Positions 17,414 through 25,888 of a stretch of 64,000 bases of DNA are shown piece by piece. Each line of letters begins with the position of its first letter. Position 1 is the stretch's first letter. A program made the translations under genes and the position numbers. The notes beneath the pieces were generated by a model. It saw nothing but the letters and a program-made list of their open reading frames with translations, had not been told where the DNA came from and made no database searches. Source of the DNA: Marinomonas posidonica_A (GTDB lineage: Bacteria > Pseudomonadota > Gammaproteobacteria > Pseudomonadales > Marinomonadaceae); NCBI RefSeq assembly GCF_043643765.1, contig NZ_JBHZSP010000004.1, positions 124,001 to 188,000 on the forward strand. Direction: 5' to 3'.

Positions 17414-17508
17414 CAAAATTCATTGTCGTCCAGTTATTATCCTGCGACATAGAAAACAGAAAGAGCATTTGAACTTCGTGAGCATTATTTTCACGGTAAA
17501 TCGTTATC

Positions 17509-17535
17509 AAAATCAGGCCTCTGGCCTGATTTTTT
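17509..17535 (+). terminator. Hairpin terminator between def and fmt
   Basis: AAATCAGGCC and GGCCTGATTT form the stem with a 3-nt TCT loop, followed by Ts. The fmt ribosome-binding site comes just after it, so it may attenuate rather than separate the two genes. Confidence 0.8.
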
Positions 17536-17550
17536 CGTTAAGGAATCCAC

Positions 17551-18573
17551 ATGACATCTTCACAACTTCGCATTGTTTTTGCTGGAACACCCGATTTTGC
17601 AGCGGCCAGTTTACAGGCTTTGATTGCGCATAAAGACCAGAACCAATATGAGTTAGTGGGTGTTTACACCCAACCAGATCGCCCTGCAGGTCGAGGACAG
17701 AAACTGGTGCAAAGCCCAGTGAAGCAATTGGCGGTTCAGCATAACATCCCGGTTTACCAGCCCATTAACTTCAAACAAGAAGACGATAAAAAGCAGTTGG
17801 CTGAGCTAAATGCCGATATCATGATTGTGGCCGCGTATGGCATCATTTTGCCAAAGGACATTCTAGAGACACCGAAAATGGGTTGCATCAATGTACACGC
17901 TTCCTTGCTGCCTCGTTGGCGTGGGGCAGCTCCAATTCATCGCGCTATTATCGCAGGAGATGAGTTAACAGGAATTACCATTATGCAAATGGACGTTGGA
18001 CTCGATACCGGCGACATGCTGCTAAAAGCAGAATGTGAAATTGGCACTACGGAAACCTATGCTTCACTGCATGATAGATTAGCCACGTTAGGGGGAACGG
18101 CACTGATTGACGCCTTAGAAAGGCTGAAAGTGTCTGAGATAACCCCTGAACCCCAAGACGAAGCCAGCACGTGTTATGCGGCTAAACTCACCAAGCAAGA
18201 AGGTAATCTTGACTGGTCTCAAACTTCTGTGTTGCTTGCACGTCAAGTAAGGGCATTGTCACCTTGGCCAGCAGCCTATACTTATAGCCAAGTGGGCAGT
18301 ATGAAAATTCATGCTGCAAGCAGCTTAAATTCATCGTCAGTGTCCGCAATGTTAACCTCCAATACAGAGCAACTTACTGCTGGCACTATCCTGAAAAGCG
18401 ATAAGAGTGGTGTCCTTGTTAGCACTGGTGAAGGCAGCGCATTACTGATTACTGAATTGCAGTTTGCTGGAGGTAAACGCATGAAGGTACAAGATGCTCT
18501 AAACGGCAAACACAAAACCGCAATAGAGGTTGGTAAGCAATTCAGCTCCACTGAACAGGCAGCGCAATCATGA
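17551..18573 (+). CDS. fmt: Methionyl-tRNA formyltransferase
   Basis: A 340-residue enzyme that formylates initiator Met-tRNA using 10-formyltetrahydrofolate. Catalytic residues N114, H116 (NVHASLLPRWRGAAPI) and D152 correspond to E. coli N106, H108 and D144. The C-terminal OB-like domain is about 25 residues longer than in E. coli because of a Ser/Thr-rich insertion around residues 255-275. AAGGA precedes the ATG. Its stop overlaps the rsmB start (ATGA). Confidence 0.96.
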   Translation: MTSSQLRIVFAGTPDFAAASLQALIAHKDQNQYELVGVYTQPDRPAGRGQKLVQSPVKQLAVQHNIPVYQPINFKQEDDKKQLAELNADIMIVAAYGIILPKDILETPKMGCINVHASLLPRWRGAAPIHRAIIAGDELTGITIMQMDVGLDTGDMLLKAECEIGTTETYASLHDRLATLGGTALIDALERLKVSEITPEPQDEASTCYAAKLTKQEGNLDWSQTSVLLARQVRALSPWPAAYTYSQVGSMKIHAASSLNSSSVSAMLTSNTEQLTAGTILKSDKSGVLVSTGEGSALLITELQFAGGKRMKVQDALNGKHKTAIEVGKQFSSTEQAAQS

Positions 18574-19970
18574 GTCAAATAGAACAAGTCTCAACACAAA
18601 CTCCTCGCCAAGTCGCGATACAAGTGTTAACCAATGTCTTGCTTCAACAGGGCTCCCTAAGCACACAGCTAAACCGATTACAGGGACAGCTGGCCGCAGA
18701 CCAACAAGCCCTGCTAAAAGAGTTTTGCTTTGGCGTTTGTCGCCAATACCCAAAACTTAACAGCATAGCTCTGAGCTTGTTAGCGCATCCTTTTGAAGAG
18801 AAGGATACAGATCTTTATACGATCCTTCTTTTAGGTCTATATCAATTGTCCTACATGAAAACGCCAGATCATGCTGCAGTAAATGAGTCTGTCGAGGCCT
18901 GTCGAGAACTTAACAAGGACTGGGCAACCAAACTCATTAATGCCGTCTTACGGCGTTATCAACGAGAAGAAATTGAGATTATCGATAACCTTAAGCAAAT
19001 GCCTTCGATTGAATTCAATCACCCCAAATGGCTCGTTAAGCGTTATAAAAAACATTGGTCGGAAAACTTTGAGCAGATAATTGAAGCCAGCAATGCTCAT
19101 CCGCCAATGTGCATTCGAGTTAATCTGGATAGAGTTTCACGTGAAACATACCAGTCGACATTAAGTGAATTAGGTATAGAAACAAAAATTGGTCGTTTAT
19201 CAAAAGCTTCTTTGTACCTAACTAAAGCCGTATCTGTAAATCAATTACCAGGTTTTGAAGATGGCCTCTGCAGCGTACAAGATGAGTCTGCGCAATTGGC
19301 TGGTGAGATATTAAAGCCGACCATGGGCGAAAGGTTACTTGATGCTTGCGCTGCACCAGGAGGCAAAACAGGTCACTTGCTAGAATGCATGAGTTTTTCT
19401 CAAAGTGAAAAGACCAGCAGTCAAATGGCAGATCAAAAGAGCAGCTGTCAATTTCCCTCTCTAACGGCCATTGAGTTAGAAGAGTGGCGTCTTGAGAAGA
19501 TCGAATCCAATCTAGAGCGTCTTGGTTATTCTGCCGAGTTACTTTGTGCAGACGCTTCCAAAGTCACCGCTTGGTGGGACAATCAAGTCTACGACAAAAT
19601 CCTTCTCGATGTGCCTTGTTCCGCTACAGGGGTTATTCGCCGCAACCCAGATATTAAACTCAATCGTAAACCTACGGACATTGAAGAGCTGACACACATA
19701 CAGAAAAACATTCTTAGTGAGATATGGGCGACACTAAAGCCGAAAGGCCATTTGCTCTACGCAACGTGCTCTTTAATGCCAGAAGAAAATGAACAACAAA
19801 TAGCGGCATTTTTGTCTGAACACGTAGATGCTAAGGAAGTGGCTTTAGATCATTTGAATGCAGACTTAGCTCTCAATTGGGGGCGGGATGTCAGTCATGG
19901 TAAGCAATTATTTCCGACTCTAAATGGAAACGATGGTTTCTATTATTGCTTACTACAGAAGTCCGCTTAA
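18570..19970 (+). CDS. rsmB: 16S rRNA m5C967 methyltransferase RsmB
   Basis: A 466-residue protein with an N-terminal NusB-like RNA-binding domain (about 1-140) and a C-terminal SAM-dependent methyltransferase. DACAAPGGKTGHLLE binds SAM, and the two catalytic cysteine motifs DVPCSATG and YATCSLMPEEN are present. It is about 37 residues longer than E. coli RsmB, mostly from a polar insertion near residues 275-295 after the SAM motif. It is translationally coupled to fmt. A parS-like sequence lies inside it at 19133-19148. Confidence 0.95.
   Translation: MSQIEQVSTQTPRQVAIQVLTNVLLQQGSLSTQLNRLQGQLAADQQALLKEFCFGVCRQYPKLNSIALSLLAHPFEEKDTDLYTILLLGLYQLSYMKTPDHAAVNESVEACRELNKDWATKLINAVLRRYQREEIEIIDNLKQMPSIEFNHPKWLVKRYKKHWSENFEQIIEASNAHPPMCIRVNLDRVSRETYQSTLSELGIETKIGRLSKASLYLTKAVSVNQLPGFEDGLCSVQDESAQLAGEILKPTMGERLLDACAAPGGKTGHLLECMSFSQSEKTSSQMADQKSSCQFPSLTAIELEEWRLEKIESNLERLGYSAELLCADASKVTAWWDNQVYDKILLDVPCSATGVIRRNPDIKLNRKPTDIEELTHIQKNILSEIWATLKPKGHLLYATCSLMPEENEQQIAAFLSEHVDAKEVALDHLNADLALNWGRDVSHGKQLFPTLNGNDGFYYCLLQKSA
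19133..19148. other. parS-like site 3, inside rsmB
   Basis: AGTTTCACGTGAAACA differs from the parS consensus only at the first base and lies within the rsmB reading frame. Fifteen of sixteen matches in a GC-moderate gene is unlikely by chance, and coding-region parS sites are known in other bacteria. Confidence 0.75.
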
Positions 19971-20070
19971 GACGAGCTAAGGAAAGCAGAAATACGATTT
20001 TTTAACTTCAGTCTTTCCTAGAGTTGGTTATAAACACAAAGCGATCAACAGCAAATCGTAACTTAAAAAG

Positions 20071-20131
20071 CCTCTTAACCTCACTCCATGAGACTCTGTG
20101 TTTCATGTGAAACACAGTTAAGAGGTTTTTT
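20071..20131 (+). terminator. Terminator of rsmB with a nested parS-like hairpin
   Basis: The outer stem is CCTCTTAAC (20071-20079) with GTTAAGAGG (20117-20125), followed by six T. Inside it a second stem, CTGTGTTTCA with TGAAACACAG (20096-20117), carries the parS-like sequence. Confidence 0.75.
20099..20114. other. parS-like site 2
   Basis: TGTTTCATGTGAAACA differs from the parS consensus by one base in the central CG. It sits within the terminator that follows rsmB. Confidence 0.8.
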
Positions 20132-20363
20132 ATATTCATGGAAACAGATTCAAATCACTTTAAACAAAGCGAATTAATCCCCTCTATAATGAAAATAATT
20201 GATCTCTAAAAATAATTATCAGTATTTTGGCAGATCAAGTTAAATAATCTTGCTTATGTAGGTAGACTTTACCCATTAGACAATGAGCTTATACTTGCCG
20301 TGGGCAATAGGCCGATTATCTCAAACTTACTTGTTAATAATAAGTAGTACTAGAGAGCAAGTG

Positions 20364-20450
20364 ATGAGTAAGGCAGGTCAATGGCGTTCTGATGGTCTAA
20401 CAACGAAACTCTCGGACAAGTTCGAGTCAACCTTAATAAAACTGAATTGA
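20364..20450 (+). CDS. Possible 28-residue small protein upstream of trkA
   Basis: ATG at 20364 opens a short frame beginning MSKAGQWRSDGLTTKLSDKF and ending at TGA 20450, 44 nt before trkA. A purine-rich GAGAGCAAG precedes it. It is charged and has no TM segment or known motif. It could be a leader peptide for trkA or simply chance. Confidence 0.25.
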   Translation: MSKAGQWRSDGLTTKLSDKFESTLIKLN

Positions 20451-20494
20451 ACAAGAAACAGTAGGGCGATCGATAGGCTCTGCTAAGGCGAAGT

Positions 20495-21868
20495 ATGAAA
20501 ATCATCATTATTGGAGCCGGTCAGGTTGGCGCGACTCTGGCTGAGAATCTAGCAAGCGAAGATAACGACATTACGGTCATTGATACCGATTTAAATCGCC
20601 TTAGAGAACTGCAGGACAGACTCGACATCCAAACGGTAGAAGGCAGTGGGGCACACCCAGATGTGCTTCATCAAGCAGGCTGTAATGATGCAGACATGTT
20701 GATCGCTGTTAGTAACCAAGATGAAACTAATATGGTGGCTTGTCAGGTTGCCCACACTCTGTTTAAAACACCAACCAAAATTGGTCGGGTTCGATCCAGT
20801 GCTTATTCAAACTACCCCGAGTTATTCAGCGATCAAGCTTTGCCAATGGACGTACGCATCAGTCCTGAAAAAGAAGTGACTAAGCATTTGAGCCGATTAA
20901 TTCGTTACCCGGGTGCTTTACAGGTAATGGAATTTGCTGAAGGCAAAGTACAACTAGTGGTGGTCAAAGCCGAAAAGGGTGGTCCTCTGATTGATCAGCC
21001 TATCAGCTATTTGAAAGAGCATATGCCTTCTATTCAAACTCGAATCGCAGCCATTTATCGTGACGGAAAATCCATTTCACCAGATGGCAATACGTATATT
21101 CGAGCAAATGATGAAGTGTTCTTTTTGACCGCTCAACGGGATGTACTGGATGTCATGAGTGAGTTACGTCCATTGGACACACCTTATCGTCGCATCATTA
21201 TTGCCGGTGGCGGTAACATAGGTGAACGTTTGGCACAGAGTTTGGAGAAAGAATATCGCGTCAAAATTATTGAACGCGATGTAGAACGTTGTCGTTATCT
21301 ATCGGAGACTCTCGACAACACGATAGTACTCAATGGAGATGCATCCAAACAAGAATTGTTACTGGAAGAGAATATCGAATCCACCGATGTGTTCTGCGCA
21401 CTGACAAATAACGATGAGGCCAACATCATGTCTTCTATGTTGGCCAAAGTGTTGGGCGTTCGTACTGTCATGACCATTATTAATAACCCGGCCTACGTAG
21501 ATATAGTACAAGAGGGCATGATCGACATTGCCATCTCACCACAACACACCACCATTAGCTCGTTGTTAAGTTATATTCGTCGTGGTGATGTGGTGAATGT
21601 TCACTCTATGCGTAAAGGTGCTGCGGAAGCTCTAGAAGCCGTGGCCCATGGTGACCATCGTTCATCAAAAGTGGTCGGGCGTAGTATCGCTAATATCAAT
21701 CTTCCTGAAGGGGCCACCATTGGAGCAATCGTACGCGGTGATGATGTCATGGTCGCCACCAGTGAATTGGTGATTCAGGCAGAAGATCACGTCATTATCT
21801 TTGTAACAAACAAAAAACAGATACCAGCGGTTGAGCAACTCTTCCAAGTAGGATTGACCTTCTTTTGA
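20495..21868 (+). CDS. trkA: Trk potassium uptake regulatory NAD-binding protein TrkA
   Basis: A 457-residue cytoplasmic gating subunit of the Trk potassium channel. It has two tandem RCK_N domains, each with a Rossmann motif (GAGQVGATLAENLA at 7-20 and GGGNIGERLAQSLE at about 238-251), and two RCK_C domains. The length matches E. coli TrkA (458). AAGG lies 6 nt before the ATG. It is followed after 99 bp by trkH. Confidence 0.96.
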   Translation: MKIIIIGAGQVGATLAENLASEDNDITVIDTDLNRLRELQDRLDIQTVEGSGAHPDVLHQAGCNDADMLIAVSNQDETNMVACQVAHTLFKTPTKIGRVRSSAYSNYPELFSDQALPMDVRISPEKEVTKHLSRLIRYPGALQVMEFAEGKVQLVVVKAEKGGPLIDQPISYLKEHMPSIQTRIAAIYRDGKSISPDGNTYIRANDEVFFLTAQRDVLDVMSELRPLDTPYRRIIIAGGGNIGERLAQSLEKEYRVKIIERDVERCRYLSETLDNTIVLNGDASKQELLLEENIESTDVFCALTNNDEANIMSSMLAKVLGVRTVMTIINNPAYVDIVQEGMIDIAISPQHTTISSLLSYIRRGDVVNVHSMRKGAAEALEAVAHGDHRSSKVVGRSIANINLPEGATIGAIVRGDDVMVATSELVIQAEDHVIIFVTNKKQIPAVEQLFQVGLTFF

Positions 21869-21967
21869 TGACGGTCTGTTAAATGAAAGTTATTGAGATT
21901 AACACCAGATTACAGCGATTGTTCGGCACTAGCATCTCAGCCAGTAGCCGAATGTTAGGACATAGAT

Positions 21968-23416
21968 ATGCATTTTAAGGTCATCTTACGGGTCATCGGA
22001 TTATTGGTCATGGTGTTCAGTGTGTCGCTGATACCACCCATTATTGTGTCTCTTATTTACGACGACGGCGTTTTATCTGCCTTTTTGTATGCATTGGGGA
22101 TCAACCTAATGGGCGGCTTTATGCTTTGGTTCCCTGTACGCAAAGAAAGAGGGGAATTAAAAATTCGTGATGGCTTCTTAGTAACCGTCTTATTCTGGTC
22201 GGTATTGGGATTATTCGGTTCTGTACCTTTCTTTCTTGCCGAAACACCAGACTTAACCTTTACCGATGCCTTATTTGAATCCATATCTGGTTTGACCACA
22301 ACCGGTGCCACCATTCTGACGGGCATCGATGTGTTACCCAAATCCATTCTGTTTTATCGTCAGTTACTTACTTGGTTAGGCGGCATGGGTATCATCGTTC
22401 TCGCAGTCGCCATTATGCCAATGCTCGGCATTGGTGGTATGCAGTTATATCGAGCGGAAACCCCAGGGCCTGTTAAAGACACTAAGCTCACGCCGCGAAT
22501 CGCAGAGACAGCAAAAGCCTTATGGTATATTTACGCGACGTTAACGTCCGTTTGTGCTTTGGGTTATTGGATTGCAGGCATGAGTTTGTTCGATGCTATT
22601 TGCCATAGTTTTTCTACCGTGGCAATCGGCGGTTTCTCAACCCATGATGCCAGTATCGGTTACTTCAACAGTGTCGCCATCGAGCTGATTTGTACCTTCT
22701 TTATGATCGTATCAGCCTTTAATTTTGCGTTGCACTTTTATGCTTGGCGACACAAAAGCGTATGGCATTACTTCAAAGATCCTGAGGCACGCTTCTTCCT
22801 GCTCATCTTGTGCAGTACCGTGATACTGTCTACCTTGGTGTTGGCCATGACAGCTACCTTTGATTGGACTACTTCATTGCGTTATGCCTTGTTTGAAAGT
22901 GTGTCCATTGCGACGACATCGGGCTTCGGTACCTCAGACTTTTCCACTTGGCCGCATTTCTTGCCTTTCTTGCTTATCGTGACCTCGTTTGTTGGTGGCT
23001 GCGCCAGCTCAACCGGTGGTGGTATGAAGGTCATTCGTATTCTATTGATCCTCAAACAAGGCATACGTGAAATCCAACGCTTAATCCACCCTAACGCAGT
23101 GATTCCCGTTAAGGTGGGCGGTAAAGCCGTACAAGAGCGTGTGGTATCTGCAGTATGGGGTTTCTTCTCAGCTTACTTATTGGTTTACGTCATCTTGATG
23201 ATAGGCCTAATGGCGACGGGCTTGGACCAAGTAACCGCTTGGTCGGCCGTGGCTGCCACCTTAAATAACCTAGGTCCCGGACTGGGCGAAGTGGCCAGCA
23301 GCTTTACCAGCATTGGCGACCCAGCTAAATGGATGTTGTGTTTTGCTATGCTGCTTGGCCGCTTGGAAGTCTTTACCTTACTGGTATTATTCACGCCAAT
23401 GTTCTGGCAGAAATAG
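21968..23416 (+). CDS. trkH: Trk potassium uptake channel subunit TrkH
   Basis: A 482-residue inner-membrane protein of the SKT superfamily. Four pore loops carry the selectivity-filter glycines: TTTGATI near residue 113, STVAIGGFST near 219, ATTSGFGTSD near 318 and NNLGPGLG near 436. It forms the potassium pore gated by TrkA, encoded just upstream. AGGA precedes the ATG by 7 nt. Confidence 0.96.
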   Translation: MHFKVILRVIGLLVMVFSVSLIPPIIVSLIYDDGVLSAFLYALGINLMGGFMLWFPVRKERGELKIRDGFLVTVLFWSVLGLFGSVPFFLAETPDLTFTDALFESISGLTTTGATILTGIDVLPKSILFYRQLLTWLGGMGIIVLAVAIMPMLGIGGMQLYRAETPGPVKDTKLTPRIAETAKALWYIYATLTSVCALGYWIAGMSLFDAICHSFSTVAIGGFSTHDASIGYFNSVAIELICTFFMIVSAFNFALHFYAWRHKSVWHYFKDPEARFFLLILCSTVILSTLVLAMTATFDWTTSLRYALFESVSIATTSGFGTSDFSTWPHFLPFLLIVTSFVGGCASSTGGGMKVIRILLILKQGIREIQRLIHPNAVIPVKVGGKAVQERVVSAVWGFFSAYLLVYVILMIGLMATGLDQVTAWSAVAATLNNLGPGLGEVASSFTSIGDPAKWMLCFAMLLGRLEVFTLLVLFTPMFWQK

Positions 23417-23449
23417 TGACTTGATGAATTCAATTAGGATGACTCAGAC

Positions 23450-23923
23450 ATGACACCCGCCATCGATCAGCTAAAAAAACACAAAATCTCTTTTACATTG
23501 CATGAATACCAACATGATACACATTGCCAAAATTTTGGCGAAGAAGCCGCGAGCAAACTTAACTTAGCGCCAGCGACCGTGTTCAAAACGTTATTGGTTA
23601 CTGATGAAAAGCAATTTTTCGTCGCCATTGTTCCCGTAACAGGGCAACTCAATTTAAAGCGCGCTGCCAGTGTCTTTGGCGTTAAGAAACTGCGTATGGC
23701 TGACGCCAAAGAAGCGGAACGCATAACAGGCTACTTAGTGGGTGGTATCAGCCCAATAGGACAAAAGAAAGCACTGATTACCTGTGTCGATGAATCCGCT
23801 CAAGCTTACCCTAAGGTGTATGTGAGTGGCGGACAAAGAGGACTGGACATAGGGATAGCACCGCATGACCTTAGTCAGCTATGCCGCCAGACTCGCTTTG
23901 ACAACATTGCGCAAAACACATAA
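23450..23923 (+). CDS. ybaK: Cys-tRNA(Pro)/Cys-tRNA(Cys) deacylase YbaK
   Basis: A 157-residue YbaK/EbsC-family editing enzyme that hydrolyses Cys-tRNA(Pro) made by prolyl-tRNA synthetase. Family features are the FKTLLVTDEKQFFVAIVPV strand with the key lysine near residue 46, the GYLVGGISPIGQKK segment and YVSGGQRGLDIG at the end. It follows trkH by 33 bp and precedes gmhB by 21 bp, so the three are probably cotranscribed. Confidence 0.92.
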   Translation: MTPAIDQLKKHKISFTLHEYQHDTHCQNFGEEAASKLNLAPATVFKTLLVTDEKQFFVAIVPVTGQLNLKRAASVFGVKKLRMADAKEAERITGYLVGGISPIGQKKALITCVDESAQAYPKVYVSGGQRGLDIGIAPHDLSQLCRQTRFDNIAQNT

Positions 23924-23944
23924 AACATTAGCAAGAGAAGACTC

Positions 23945-24502
23945 ATGCCACAAATCAAACCCATCATCCTGTTAGATAGAGACGGCGTCATCAACCAAGA
24001 CTCCGATGCCTATGTAAAATCCGTGGACGAATGGCAGCCTATTCCAGGCAGTATCAAATCCATCGCAGCGTTATCAAAAGCAGGATTTCAAATTTTTGTT
24101 GTGACCAATCAATCAGGCATCGCTCGAGGCTACTATGACGAAGCCACTCTGCAAGCCATGCATAATAAAATGGCCAGCTTAATTGCTGCAGAAGGCGGGA
24201 CGATTCAAGGCATTGAGTATTGTCCCCATGGGCCAGACGACAACTGCTTGTGCCGTAAGCCTAAAAGCGGCATGATCGAAAAGATAGAAGCTCAGTTAGG
24301 TGTTAGCTTCAACAACATCCCAGCTGTCATGGTAGGGGACTCATTACGAGATTTACAAGCAGGACATGCCAGAGGTTGTCAGCCAGTATTAGTACTAACC
24401 GGAAAAGGTCGTCAAACTCAGTACAAGGACATTCCTTTTGCGTTTGAAGTTTACACAGACTTAGCCGCCTTTAGCATTGCGCTACTGCATAAATACAACT
24501 AA
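23945..24502 (+). CDS. gmhB: D-glycero-beta-D-manno-heptose-1,7-bisphosphate 7-phosphatase
   Basis: A 185-residue HAD phosphatase of the ADP-heptose pathway for lipopolysaccharide core. The nucleophile and acid are D11 and D13 (LDRDGVIN). The zinc site is C94, H96, C102, C104. TNQSGIARG and GDSLRDLQAG supply HAD motifs 2 and 4. The length is typical for GmhB. It is the last gene before a convergent terminator. Confidence 0.95.
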   Translation: MPQIKPIILLDRDGVINQDSDAYVKSVDEWQPIPGSIKSIAALSKAGFQIFVVTNQSGIARGYYDEATLQAMHNKMASLIAAEGGTIQGIEYCPHGPDDNCLCRKPKSGMIEKIEAQLGVSFNNIPAVMVGDSLRDLQAGHARGCQPVLVLTGKGRQTQYKDIPFAFEVYTDLAAFSIALLHKYN

Positions 24503-24517
24503 TTAATACAACAACAA

Positions 24518-24547
24518 AGCCAGTATGTAAGCACTTACATACTGGCT
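24518..24547. terminator. Inverted repeat between convergent gmhB and MFS genes
   Basis: AGCCAGTATGTAAG and CTTACATACTGGCT form a perfect 14-bp stem with a 2-nt spacer. There is no strong T run on the plus strand, and on the minus strand only TTTG follows, so termination efficiency is uncertain. Confidence 0.65.
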
Positions 24548-24557
24548 GATTTAATCA

Positions 24558-25682
24558 TTATCTTGTCATTCTGGATAAACGATACCAACTCAAAGCAATC
24601 ATACTGATCAAACACGCCAGTAAATAGGGAAAAGCATCAACACTAAACAGTTCAATGATTGGGCCTGTTAACGTTGGCGCGACTAAGGCGCCTAAACCAC
24701 AACACACAAACACAAAGGCCGTGCGTTTACCATTTAACGCCATGATGCTATTGGCATATGAAAACACCATAGGAAAGAAAGCAGAACACCCCAGTCCCAA
24801 CCACAATGCCACCAGCACGAATGAAGCATCCGTCAGCATCATGACTAAGACCCCAGAAACTGCTATGCACAAATGCAAGTTCACTCCTTGTTGAGGGGTG
24901 ATAAAACGCAATAAGGGGACAGAGACCAAACGACCAATAGAGATACTGACGAAGAACCAGGTAACCAGAATGGCCGCCGCATTTTGTTCTACGCCAGACA
25001 ACACAGCATAGGTACTAATCCAGCCAGCAATGGTAATTTCAAAACCAACATAGAGGAAAATCACCGTCACAAAGGCCAAAAAAGTGGCTTTCTGTTTCGT
25101 CTCTGGCACTACTTCTTGCGCTCTGGCTTCAAACGTTGGACTAGGCTGTCGCCATAACAACAAAGGTAAGAAGACAGCATAGATAGCAACTAACCAATAA
25201 CCCGCACCGTAATCTTGTCCTAACCATCCAGAAAACACCAAAATCAATGGTGCTAACATGGAGCCGGCACTGTGGCAAAGGTGCAATACCGTCACATAAG
25301 AACCGACTTTTTCCTTATGCAGCCAGATCATCATCATGTTACCGCCTGCGTTAGCCGATACTTCCGTGGCGCCCAGCAAAAAGAACAACACCATCAACAT
25401 TGTTAAACTGGTTGAGAAGGGCACCAACACCAAGGCGACAATCATAATGCCCAACATAAGCATGATGTAATGATGTCCTTGCCAGCGTTCGTACATGCGT
25501 CCCGCCAACAAAGCGCCGAGAATATTGCCGATAGCGCGTGCTGTAAACACAACAGAGATCTCTGCAACCGAGGCATCAATCAGATCAGCTAAATAAATTA
25601 AGCTCGGCCCCAGCAAACCGGCAACGGCACCAATCGCTATAAACATTGCACAATACAAGCTTGTACGGGAAAGTTCTTTCAT
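24558..25682 (-). CDS. Major facilitator superfamily transporter
   Basis: A 374-residue protein with about 12 TM helices and a central hydrophilic loop at about residues 180-200. GRMYERWQGHHYI between TM2 and TM3 is a weak form of the MFS loop motif, and the fold resembles the FucP/MFSD4 branch. It is divergent from the araC-type gene and next to a TonB receptor and a siderophore reductase. A role in bringing iron-siderophore or the free siderophore across the inner membrane is a context-based guess; sugar transport is the alternative. Confidence 0.85.
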   Translation of the reverse strand: MKELSRTSLYCAMFIAIGAVAGLLGPSLIYLADLIDASVAEISVVFTARAIGNILGALLAGRMYERWQGHHYIMLMLGIMIVALVLVPFSTSLTMLMVLFFLLGATEVSANAGGNMMMIWLHKEKVGSYVTVLHLCHSAGSMLAPLILVFSGWLGQDYGAGYWLVAIYAVFLPLLLWRQPSPTFEARAQEVVPETKQKATFLAFVTVIFLYVGFEITIAGWISTYAVLSGVEQNAAAILVTWFFVSISIGRLVSVPLLRFITPQQGVNLHLCIAVSGVLVMMLTDASFVLVALWLGLGCSAFFPMVFSYANSIMALNGKRTAFVFVCCGLGALVAPTLTGPIIELFSVDAFPYLLACLISMIALSWYRLSRMTR

Positions 25683-25756
25683 CGTTGCTCATCCAAAAGT
25701 ATTCATCTGCTCGTCTTTCAATGACTCACATGAGGTTATTATTGTTCACAATCTGC

Positions 25757-25787
25757 AGGATTTAATCATGCAAGCTGATTAAATCCT
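25757..25787. promoter_or_regulatory. Inverted repeat between the MFS and araC genes
   Basis: Perfect 11-bp arms AGGATTTAATC and GATTAAATCCT are separated by 9 nt, 75 bp upstream of the MFS start. It may be an operator for the MFS gene or a hairpin in its leader. Confidence 0.5.
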
Positions 25788-25847
25788 AGGGCTTTTCAAA
25801 ACACTTTAAACAACTGAACATAGGTCATTGGCAGCGCCGTTTAATTA

Positions 25848-25866
25848 GATGATAATAGTTATTATT
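25848..25866. promoter_or_regulatory. Fur-box-like site upstream of the AraC-type gene
   Basis: The core TGATAATAGTTATTA matches the 7-1-7 Fur consensus at 12 of 14 positions. It lies just before the start of the AraC-family gene, fitting iron repression of the regulator. Confidence 0.5.
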
Positions 25867-25888
25867 TGATGTTGTGCCAGATACCCAT

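Larger units (their letters stand above)
19971..20494. other. Intergenic region between rsmB and trkA
   Basis: This 524-bp stretch holds the terminator with parS-like site 2 (20071-20131), an AT-rich part at about 20150-20250, and a possible 28-codon reading frame at 20364-20450. No other feature is evident. Confidence 0.5.
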
